The notes under the pieces: generated by a model
Seen by the model: only the letters and a program-made list of their open reading frames with translations
Told to the model about the DNA's origin: nothing
Databases searched by the model: none
Shown here: piece by piece, positions 52,371-61,793 of the stretch
Numbering within the stretch: the first letter of the stretch is position 1
Layout: every line of letters starts with the position of its first letter
Translations under genes and position numbers: made by a program
Assembly: GCA_037367355.1 (NCBI GenBank)
Contig: CM074702.1
Location: forward strand, 1,178,001 to 1,242,000
From: Neoscytalidium dimidiatum
Taxonomy: Eukaryota > Ascomycota > Dothideomycetes > Botryosphaeriales > Botryosphaeriaceae
Direction: 5' to 3'
DNA length: 64,000 bases

Positions 52371-53525
52371 TGCTAGGGCTAGTAGCGAGAAATTGGTCAG
52401 TTACGAGGTAATGGAAGGCTGCTGATGGCAGAGGGCTATTTATGCCGGAGATTTTGACATGTAGGGCGCGCGTAAGGGTGATATTGACGTCACTCGACTC
52501 GTCTTAGGGACCGAGGCGACGGAAGAGCCTTAGTACCCCGCTCCCCGCATAATCCAAGACATCAAGTCTTCGCTCTGACATTGGCTTGCGAATCCTCGTC
52601 CATGGATCGCGTGTTGCTGAAACAGAAAATACGACTATGATTTGAAAGTTACTATATGATACGCGTTAAACGATGGCAGGAAGCTGGTGTTGATATTAGG
52701 CAAGCCTCCCGCCATTGTAGCAGCTGCAATAAACGGACTCTGGCCTGCAATTTTTGAACAGTTCCATATATATCACCCCAAGTGCTTACGTAGAACTAGT
52801 CAGCCTACTAATCTTGTGTGATTAACTGTGAGCGCATGTCTTTGATGAGAAACCGTAGAATTCGACTCGACCAGAAGCAACGGTAAACATTCTTCTACAG
52901 TGCGCTGTTACGGCTATCAAGTTAAACAGTACTAACGTAATGCTTGAGTTTTGCCCACGATCGTAGATCCGCGACTCAAGAGTTCACTTATTACTTTGTC
53001 GTTGCCAAGAAAAGAGAGAGATTCCGCTTTGAGCCAGAGAATTTGAACATTTTGAACCGCTTTTCCAACATCATAAGAAAGTTGTGGCCTGCAGAAATTC
53101 ACAGTTGACTGGATCCGTGGTGCCGAATGACCTGTGCTTCACCTGTGAATGGGAGAAGGGAAGAAAAAAGGAGAGAGAGAAAGGGGGAGAAGGAGGGGGG
53201 GGGGGCTCTGCGTGGAGGCTACCGTGACGCCAAACCTATCTGCGTTGTGAAACAGCCTAGAATCGCCGTCAGTTCTACTTTTGATTGATCGTGGCGTGAC
53301 TGGCAAGCACAACTTTCCATAAACGCGGATGGGATCGGCCAGAAACGCGAAGCTGTTGGTGTTGCTGGCGCTTGTGGCTCTCCCTAAGCTGTACCAGTGG
53401 CGTCATGCCTGCCATTTTATAGGTAAATAAACAGGCAACAACTTTGCAGCGCAACTAGCGCGACGCGCTAATGTAGGTCCAGCGTCGTGCTGTTTCCAAG
53501 CCTTTCAACGCCTTTCTCCCTTGCC

Positions 53526-53534
53526 TATATAAAA
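53526..53534 (+). promoter_or_regulatory. TATA-box-like element without an assigned gene
   Basis: TATATAAAA is followed by a C/A- and then T-rich leader (53535-53577), the arrangement of a fungal core promoter. No convincing open frame follows, so it may drive a non-coding transcript or be a chance match. Confidence 0.3.
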
Positions 53535-54512
53535 CTCCCTTACCCCACCACCAACTCCCTTTTTTTTTTTTTTTTTGCACAAGTCTCTTTGCCTTCAGAC
53601 TTAAGGGAGGGAGGACAGGGTAGTAATTATTGTGCAGCCATGGTGGATTGGTACGGGTGCCGCAAACCTTACTTCCTCCTCCCTCAACCGCGATCAGTGG
53701 CAGTATATCGCTGCACAGCTGGGGTGGACCAGCAGGGTCGAGGCTGACCAAAAACCCAAATACAAAAGCCAAAAAAAAGAAAGGAAAAAAGAAAAAAAAG
53801 GAGGCAAAGAATGAGACAAAAAAAAAATTGAAAACAAAAAAACCAATGCCAAAAACAGATAAGAGGTACGGATGCAGCCTCTCTAAACAACGCGTGGTCA
53901 GTGGTCCTAGCGGCTAATTACAAGCAGGTAGCTGCTAGGAGCTCAGTGCCTGGCACTGGATGGGTAAAAGAAGGCCGACGGTCTCTTTTTAGAAAGTCTC
54001 TTAGGTAGTAACTCATGGTGTTGCTCACGACATGTGTCTCAACTGACTTGTATGTGACATTGAGATAGACCGGTCATGGTATTTACTCCGACCCACTTCG
54101 CTTTTGTTGATTGTCTCTCAGTCTGGTCGTTTAAGTTCACGCTTCTGGTCGTTAACTCATTGACTTTTTTTTTTTTTTTCGCTCAAGCACATTTGTGTCA
54201 AGCGTCCAAGCTCCCCTCTCAATATATTCTCTCACTTATATTTCCATCCCGTTCCTGCCGCCAACCGGCTTTCTTGAGTGCCCGCTGTAAGGATCCCGGC
54301 GGTAGAAAATCCCCATCTGCTCTTTATCCTGCTCTTTCATCACGGCAGCATATACACATCAGAACTACAAAGGCCATGATACTGCTCTTCACAAGTGTGG
54401 TCCGCCCAGTGTCTCCCACTCTTAATCTTAATCTTTTGAGACTCATAATAGAGCATCTACATTCATTAAAGGTGGTCCCGCACACCCCATTTGGAAAAAG
54501 AGAAAAAACTTC

Positions 54513-54619
54513 AATGAAGATTCATGCGCAGTGGAAGCAGTCGTCCGGTCGTGGATGTTACGAACATTATATGACAATGACGTCCGGACGACTGCTTCAA
54601 CTACCCATGAATCTTCATT
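54513..54619. repeat. Foldback (MITE-like) repeat, copy B (longest)
   Basis: Arms of 47 bp (54513-54559 and 54573-54619) flank a 13-nt loop. The outer 14 bp (AATGAAGATTCATG) are perfectly inverted, as is the core GAAGCAGTCGTCCGG. CCGG centres lie 39 bp apart, as in the other copies. It is about 600 bp upstream of the GIT1-like transporter start. Confidence 0.9.
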
Positions 54620-55221
54620 TGGCTTTTGCCTTGTAAGTGGCCTTGTCCTGCGAAGTGAAGTACCATTTATTTTGCCACCCACTGTGGCATATATGAGTTC
54701 CACGTGCTATCAGGCTGCGAGAAGACGAACAGGTGTTGGGCGGAAACAATTGGCAAATTAAGGCCTTATCTAACATCCACCAACGGCAACAATTTATTAT
54801 TTACCCCGCTTCCCTAGCCCACCGTGCCGTCGTGCCGTCCTTTCCGATAGAGGCAGGGGCCAAGCAACGACAAGCTTTGCGCCCTACCCGCTGACGCCCG
54901 GGGTTGGATGACGATCACATAATACAGAAGGAAAGCCGAAACTCACAGACCGCGGGTGCTGTCTTCGCCGCTTTCCGTGGACCAGCCGAGGAGAAACATG
55001 CGAATTCTCGCCTCGGGGCGTGATCTTATCAGCGACGATGTCGGACCGCGCAAGCACGGAGACCCACAGATCCACAAAATCTACTGCGAATGGCTTGTCA
55101 CCCGCTGCAAGTGAAGGAATTTTGATGCGGTGACTTGAAGCCTGTGACTATGATAAAATGCGACCGTCTTGCTTTCTGAGTTGTCCTGGTGTGAGCGGAA
55201 TTCAATCATTTTCAAGCAACC

Positions 55222-56956
55222 ATGGAACCACACATTGCCTCTTCTACGGGCGAATTTGTTGGCTTGGACGAGAAGAAGCAGATCTCGGGGACCGTTGCGG
55301 GTGTTGACGATCATGAAGTACGAGGTTCCGCCGATACACGGAGGAGCACCCGCACAACTTCATACTGTGCAGTAGCCGGCTGCGTAAGAACTTCGGTGCC
55401 CTAGCTGTGGAACTTGTCACTAACTATCCATTCTTGTTTAGACTGCTGCTAACTTCTCTGACGGTTACCAGCAGCAGATCGCCACCAATGTCAACGTCAT
55501 ATTCAAGCACCTATACGGCTCTGCTTACAGCGCTGCTGACCAGACGAGAATTTCGAACTCTCTCATCGTTGGACAAATTTTTGGAATAATGCTGATGGGA
55601 TATATTTCCGACGGCTACTCTCGCAAGGCCGGTATGGTGTTCACCTCCGCCTTGGTTGTTCTAGGTAGCTTGATGGCAACGCTTGCTCTGAAGGTACAGC
55701 ATCTAGGCGTGGAGAACATGCTCTGGGACCTGACGATAGTTCGCGGCGTTGCTGGCGTGGGCGTGGGTGGAGAATTCCCTGCGGGGGCTACTGTAAGTTC
55801 CCTTCTTTCCATCAGGTGATACGACACTAAGGAACATCTCAAGGCTGCATGCGAAGGCATGGAAGACCACAATCCGAAGAACCGTGGTCCCATTTTTGTT
55901 ATGGCGACGACTTTCATTACGTGCTGGGGAGGCCCTGTATGCATCTTCGTGTACCTGATGACTCTCCTTGGCTCATCCAACAACCTCACCACGGCTTACC
56001 TCTCCGTCAATGCGATTTCGGTCATCTTACCCCTCTTCGTGTTCTTCTTCCGACTGCGTATGGAAGACTCTAAGCTCTTCCGGCGATCAAACTTTAAGTC
56101 CACGAAGGCCGTGAAGATCCCCCTGAGACTGATCATCAAGAGATACTGGCTTCGCCTCGCGGGTACCGGCGGTGCATTCTTCATTTACGACTTTGTCAAT
56201 TTCCCGAACAGTATCATGAGCAGCACAATCATCAACTCTCTTGTTCCCGGAAAGGCTCTCCAGACGGTAGCCCTGTGGCAACTCATTCTCAGTCTGATGA
56301 CCCTACCTGGCGTCTTCGTCGGTATCTTCCTCGTCAACCGCCTTGGTCGCCGGTGGACCGGTATCCTTGGCCTCGGTGGCTATTTGCTGGTCGGTCTGAT
56401 TGTTGGCTGCTCCTTCGCTAAGATCACCAAGGTGATTCCGGCCTTTGTCGTCATGTGTGGCTTGATGCAGAGCCTTGGGCACATGGGTCCGGGCGCCACG
56501 CTTGGACTCGTCTCGACCGAGTCGTATCCTACTGCGATCCGAGGTGTTTGCTATGCCATTTCCGCAGCGCTGGGCAAGGCGGGCGCAGCGGTTGGAACGG
56601 AAGTTTTCACGCCAATCAAGGAAAACCTTGGTCAACGGTGGACCTTCTTCTTTGCGGCCATCTTTGGAGCCATTGGAATGGCTGTGTACTGGTATGTTCC
56701 TGTGCAACAGTCTTGTTCTAAATTCTGAAATCTGGTTTAACTTCCCGTCGTGCACAGGTTCTTAATTGAAGACATGACAGAGACGGATCTCTTGGCGGAA
56801 GATAAGGCCTTTGAGATGTATTTGAGGGAGAATGGTTGGGATGGCGAGATGTTAAGGGGGGGCCGAAGAGGTGGCATGATCTGCGGAATGAGTGACGGTC
56901 ATCACGTCAAGAGCATTCGTGGAAGTGGACGGCCCATGGCGGTTAAGAAACGATAA
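55222..56956 (+). CDS. MFS phosphate/glycerophosphodiester transporter (PHO84/GIT1-like)
   Basis: From ATG 55222 (MEPHIASSTGEFVGLDEKKQ) the first exon joins, across an intron of about 124 nt ending TTGTTTAG, to TAANFSDGYQQQIATNVN. A short intron after EFPAGAT (near 55793-55843) and a last one after GMAVYW (near 56691-56758) complete the gene, giving roughly 520 aa. The family signature is present: FSDGYQQQ in TM1 (where phosphate carriers usually have F-D-x-Y/F-x-x-x), GYISDGYSRKAGM, VGVGGEFPAGAT, GPIFVMATTFITCWGGP, FIYDFVNFPNSIMSSTIIN, LVNRLGRRWTGILG and GHMGPGATLGLVSTESYPT. Yeast Git1 relatives import glycerophosphoinositol and glycerophosphocholine. This one fits that subgroup better than PHO84, but the substrate is inferred. 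Confidence 0.88.
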
Positions 56957-57060
56957 ATCCAAATAGGCTTGCATTGTTTTGTCATTAATCGTTGTATCAT
57001 CAAGCGCAAACGACAGGCTCTGGGAGGAGTGCTTGGCCGCTGACTCGTTCCTCCGCTCAC

Positions 57061-57411
57061 TCACGCGCCTCCCTCGCGCTTTGCGTACTCGTCTTCAATC
57101 TTTTCTCTGTATGCGCGGTCGGCTTCGGGATCGTCAATCTCTTCGACCCGACCACTGGCTTGTTGGATAGCGGGCCTGGTGTGGGGCTGACCGCTTCCAA
57201 GCAGCTCGCGGCCTTGAGCATCATAGTGGCGGGTCTCTTGGACAGCGGGCTGGCCCAGCTTCTGTGTGGTAGTACGGGTGGTGGTGCCTTGAGGTGTGCT
57301 GTGGGACTCGTGGCGGTAAGCCTGGCCGCTCTGCTGACCGTTGCTGCTGGAGGAGCTGTAGGAGAAGCTCGAAGAGAAGCTCGAGGAAAAGGTATTCTGG
57401 AATCTGGACAT
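57061..57411 (-). CDS. Small Ser-rich uncharacterised protein
   Basis: This intronless frame encodes 116 aa from ATG 57411. It begins MSRFQNTFSSSFSSSFSYSS, has a Gln/Thr-rich middle (TPQGTTTRTTTQKLGQ) and ends with a charged helix (EADRAYREKIEDEYAKRE). It has no signal peptide or membrane segment and is probably mostly disordered. The reverse strand is also open, but its translation is hydrophobic and unlike a real protein. The function is unknown; I class it as a plausible conserved small fungal protein from its composition only. Confidence 0.6.
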   Translation of the reverse strand: MSRFQNTFSSSFSSSFSYSSSSSNGQQSGQAYRHESHSTPQGTTTRTTTQKLGQPAVQETRHYDAQGRELLGSGQPHTRPAIQQASGRVEEIDDPEADRAYREKIEDEYAKREGGA

Positions 57412-58152
57412 GGTTGTATCGTGTAATTAGGTTTCAGATACGAGCTTGCCGGCGGGTTGTCTGGCGGTCTGTGTGGAGGGCGAGCGGGGTCAAAGTCAGG
57501 AGCTAGCGGGCGAACAAATAAATAAGTACTTGTCGTGCAGCCTTGTGTCGCTGTTCCAGGCTGCGCGCATTGTTTCGCAGGGGCATCCGCCAGGCGGCCC
57601 ATTGGAATTCCGATGACGTAACGTCACGTGCAGCTGCCTGTGGAACAACCCACTCGCTGCGCAGCGCAACAGATTATTGAGGGGGAGCGACGCGTCGGAG
57701 ATAGGTCCATGCAGGCCAAGCTTTCGCTGCGGGCTTCAGCCGCCAAACCCATGCTCCAAACAACGCATGTTTCCCGCGCACGCTCGCGGGCCTGCCGCGC
57801 CCTGCGGTCCTTCATCTGACATGCCGTGAGAAACATTCTCCAGTGCACCGCGGCGCTAGCGCAATACGAGGAGCCGTTGCGCCCGTTGATTGCCTGCGCC
57901 AGGGATGGCGCCAGCACGCCAGTTTCTAAATTTTGCCCGTGGCGTCTCCCTACGGCCACCCTGCCGATCTGCATGCGAGCCATCTGGCCACCAGCGACCT
58001 CCTCGCCCTCCGCTTTCAGCCCGCCCTGTCGCCCTTTGCACCCCAACACATCCTCCCCTCTCGCCTCTCGCTTCGTCCAGACCCAATTGGTCTAAACACG
58101 CACCGGTTCCTATGAGTCCGCCCGGCTTCCCACCTGAGCCTCCGTCGCCGCA
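57412..58152. other. Divergent intergenic region
   Basis: This 741-bp promoter space lies between the Ser-rich protein (-) and the DUF3431 gene (+). It is GC-rich, becoming C/T-rich just before ATG 58153. Frames on both strands are shadows. Confidence 0.5.
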
Positions 58153-59435
58153 ATGCCTCTCGCCCGGCGATCAACCATAACGGCCGTCTCTCTGCTCTCC
58201 CTCTGCCTGCTCTTCTACTACCTCGCCTGGCAGCCCGCCCTGCCTCACATCAGCAGCTCGCGCCCGCGTCCCCCACCCGCCACCGCGCCCTACGATCATG
58301 CTGCGGATGAGGAGGAGCCGAGCCCCGCGAGACCGTCCGCTGGCCCCGCCAGCAGCCCAGCTCCACTCCGGGCTCTGACGCCCGACGAAGATCCCTTTCG
58401 CCCCGGCATCCCGAAGCCGGACGGCAACTACTCGCGCGTGCTCGTCGTGCCGCGCATGAAGGACGAAGACGTGTCCTGGATCGAGGAGGTCCAGCAGGAG
58501 CTGCCGGATTTGCAGACGGCCGTCTACGTCATGGACGATCCGTGGGCCGAGAACCGCGTGCCGAAGAACAAGGGCCGTGAGTCCATGGCCTATCTCACGT
58601 ATATGATCGACCACTACGACGATCTGCCTGACGTCGTCCTCTTCTTCCACGCCCACAAGGTCGGTTGGCACAACCTGTTGATCTTAGGCCAGGACTCGGC
58701 GGAAATGTTGAAGAGGCTGCGGAGCGAGCGCATCTGGCGGACGGGCTGTAGGTTTTCTCCGTGAATCAAGGTGCATACTTTCCGGCTGCTGATGAATCTT
58801 TTACAGACATGCCTTTCAGGTGTGACGCCAAGCCTGGATGTCCGGACTGGCTGCATTTGGATCGGCCTGAGGTCGATTTTGACGAGCACCTCCGCATGGA
58901 AGAGAAATACTACACGCCCGAGATTTGGAGACAGCTTCACCCGCCCGGGCTGGGAGGGATGGGTGAAATGCACCGCGTGCCCGGCGTTTTGAGCGCCCCC
59001 TGTTGCGCGCAGTTCGGAGTCTCCCGCGACCGCATCCGGGCCAACCCCAAGGAGATGTATGAACACTATCGTGACTGGTTGATGAAGACCGACCTGGACG
59101 ACCAATATGCGGGACGGATTATGGAGTATACGTGGCACTATATTTTTACCAGGCAGTATCAGTTTTGTCCCTCGCCACATACTTGTTACTGCGACGGCTA
59201 CGGCATCTGTTTCGGTTCTCAGAAAGAATATGAGAAATATCTTGAGAAGGAGGAGCGAAAATGGGAGATCTGGGACATATTGAACTCGCAGCCGGACCAG
59301 GCGACGGAGATGGAGGTGACGACCGAACTGAAGAACCTGGATACGGTTATGGAGTGGATGAAAAATGAAGCAATAGAACGGGGCAAGAGCGAGGATGCTC
59401 GACGTCTTGAACGGGAACGCATCAGTCTCCGCTAG
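58153..59435 (+). CDS. DUF3431 family protein, probable type II membrane protein
   Basis: Exons 58153-58747 and 58807-59435 join across a 59-nt intron (GTAGGT...TTTACAG), giving 407 aa and restoring WRTGYMPFRCDAKPG. The N-terminus MPLARRSTITAVSLLSLCLLFYYLAW is a signal anchor (positive residues, then ~17 hydrophobic residues), so the rest probably faces the secretory lumen or outside. A Pro/Ala/Ser-rich stalk follows (to ~residue 85). The globular domain has the DUF3431 layout: YSRVLVVPRMKDEDVSWIEE, then YVMDDP, NKGRESMAYLTYMIDHYDDL, PDVVLFFHAHKVGWHN, and later LSAPCCAQFGVSRDRI and TWHYIFTR. The fold may relate to glycosyltransferases, but no activity is proven for the family. The C-terminus is a charged helix. 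Confidence 0.87.
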
Positions 59436-61793
59436 GTCTCTGGGTCGGCGTTTTTGAGATTTTTGTAGACAGGGGACAAGGCTGGTGGAGTCGAGCGGGT
59501 TCAACTACCAGGGGTCGAGTTGTCCTCACACCGGAAGACTGGGTTTTCATCCGGACGAAACCACCGCGATCAATCGCAATGATATGTTTGTTTCATACAC
59601 CGGTCTGGACTCAACATGTTCATTTAGCTGAGCAACAAAGCGCGAACACACTTCGATTCTTCTCATGCAGTCCGCACTGCAATGATACGGAAATGTTATT
59701 GAATTTAGAATGATAGCGGCCTAATCTTCACGTGACTAGAGGCAAGAGTCCTGAGGAGGGTATCTTACCGTGATTTTCAAACGACCCAGCCGGCGGGGGA
59801 ATGCGAAAGCGACACCCTGATCAGTCAGCCCATGAGCAAGTGGCAGACCTCATGCAGGGGTAAATTTCCGCATTCCTTTGCGGCGTTTGCTGCGGCGTTG
59901 ATTTGGAGTTGTTCCCGCCACGGCGGCTCTCTTAGCTCAGGCGCTTGGCTTGAAAGGTGTTGAAGGACCCAACGAGCGTACGGATTACTCCGTTCGGTAG
60001 ACTTAGCTTCGCAGGCAGCCACACCAGCTGCAGCGTGCGAGCCAAGTGAGCCGTGTTTGCGATTGGAGTTCAAGAGGGCGAGAGGCGTTTATACGAGGAG
60101 GACGAATAGGGGCTCACGAGAAGAAAACAGGAGGAAGAAGCTGCAAGATGCCGTCATCATAGAATGGCACACAAAGACAAGGTCAAGCTCATCAGCCGAG
60201 GATATTTTTGGGGACAGATGATAAGGTTATTGAATGCCGAGCCCTACAGGTGCACGTCCTCTCGGGCGAGAGACGAGGATTGTCGCCCGGGTCGATCAGA
60301 ATCCTTGCTGTCACACCCATCTCGCTGAACATACTATATACCGTGCGCTCGCAAAATGTAGAGCATTTGCCCGAGTATTGACTGTATTACAGACTCTTTT
60401 CTTGGTTGCTCCATGGGCCTAGGCTTGAGCGGTCGCATTGGAATATTAGGGCCCCAGGGCGCTTGTTTCGCGCAGCGGATGAGTCCTTGGTCGCGTGTGG
60501 CGCAAATTCTCACAGCGTGGAAGGGCGGCCTTTACAGGACCAACGCCGAGCATTGATCCTTCTCGTGTCGCACCCGGCAATGCGGCATGCTCAGCCGGAT
60601 AAATTACCGAGACACCAGAATGGGTGTCCTATCTAGCCACGGACGGCCGCCCCCGCTCATGTCCATCACCACCATCCCCTTCGCAGCTAGCGCAGGCACA
60701 ATTTCTATCGTCGATTACCCGATACAGCAAGTCGCCGATGCGCTCGCCTCCAGGCTGGGCCAGGCCCTGGGCCGCCAAGCAGCATGCAGGCAGCACAGCA
60801 AGTCTTCACAGCACAACACGTCCTTCTCTCGGCTTTACCGCTCTCGTTGCGCCGCAACGGTAAGAACACCGGCCAGCTTTTGCCGGCGCGCTGGCTACTC
60901 GCGCGGCGCGTGGTGGGCGGGCGCTTGGGGCTGGACCGCTGGACCGCTGGGATCCTCACGCCACTTGGATCCCACGCCGCAAACTGCACCAAATCTCGCT
61001 TCACGGCTTCTCCGACCTTTCACACGGCCGCTTTCGCTGGTGTTGGTCGAGGGATCCACCGGCAACTGACGTCTCTTGCGGTCACCACGTCCATGAGGCT
61101 TGACTGACCCTGCTAAAGCCGGCACTTCTCCGCCTGCTGCCTACGCTATCGTCAGGAACAGGTAAGGCTCGTGATGCAGGAACACTTTCAAGCGCGCTTC
61201 CGGCGTCTCCTTGGCGCTGCTTTCCGCTACGCCATCAGCCCACAACCCCAGCGCCTTCTGTCCGCCAAAGTTTTACTTGTCCCTGGAAGGCATGCGCCGC
61301 TCCTGAAAATACGCCTTCGTGGAGTGTAGCGTCTAGAATGGCCAGTGTTGATTGGCGTCTTCTGCCTTTGTCAGCCAGAGTAGGTTCATGCACCACTTGG
61401 CGACGTGCACACTAACCTGTACTCGCATATGGAAGGCTGTAAGATTGAGCCGAATCCGTCTGGAGGAATGGCTCAGGGTGGAGTCTAGTTTGATGACGCC
61501 GTTGTATTCAGCTGGTGGCTTCGGCCTTGAGATTGAATCCTCGCCCCGAGCCGGACGGCCATTTGTGGGATGCGCCTCTTTCCCTATATCATGTGCCTCC
61601 TCCCTGTCCCCTCTCTTCCTCTTGTCTGGCGCTGCCTCTGTCAATCTCTGTCCAGCACCTGCTTCGTTGTTGCAGACCCCGCGTCTGCGTCCCTTCGTTG
61701 CCGACTCCGGTCATTACACTCTCTTCACCAGCTTCGGCTACCAGTCCTTCTTTTCCCGCATAATACTAATACAGTAATAATTTTGTGTTCGAG
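59436..61793. other. 2.4-kb intergenic region, no gene seen
   Basis: This region lies between the DUF3431 gene and the chitinase. Short frames on both strands lack domains. TTAGCTCAGGCG at 59932-59943 resembles a tRNA box A, but no box B follows. From ~61560 the plus strand is C/T-rich, as expected for the chitinase leader. An upstream signal-peptide exon for the chitinase could lie here but I could not prove one. Confidence 0.45.

Larger units (their letters stand above)
52371..55221. other. 2.9-kb gene-poor region with foldback copy B and low-complexity tracts
   Basis: I see no supported gene here. The region contains purine-rich and G-run sequence at ~53155-53205, a TATA-like element at 53526 followed by C/T-rich sequence, an A-rich stretch at ~53760-53850, a poly-T run at ~54165-54179 and the foldback element 54513-54619. 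Open frames at 54076-54636 and 53487-53917 have low-complexity translations. Confidence 0.5.

Noticed and set aside
57061..57602. 181-aa minus-strand and 144-aa plus-strand open frames overlapping the Ser-rich protein
   Set aside because: These are competing frames over the same GC-rich DNA. The 116-aa frame has the most protein-like composition (Ser/Gln-rich with a charged helical end), so the others are treated as shadows.
59932..59990. tRNA-like box A (TTAGCTCAGGCG)
   Set aside because: No GGTTCGA-type box B follows and no cloverleaf can be drawn.
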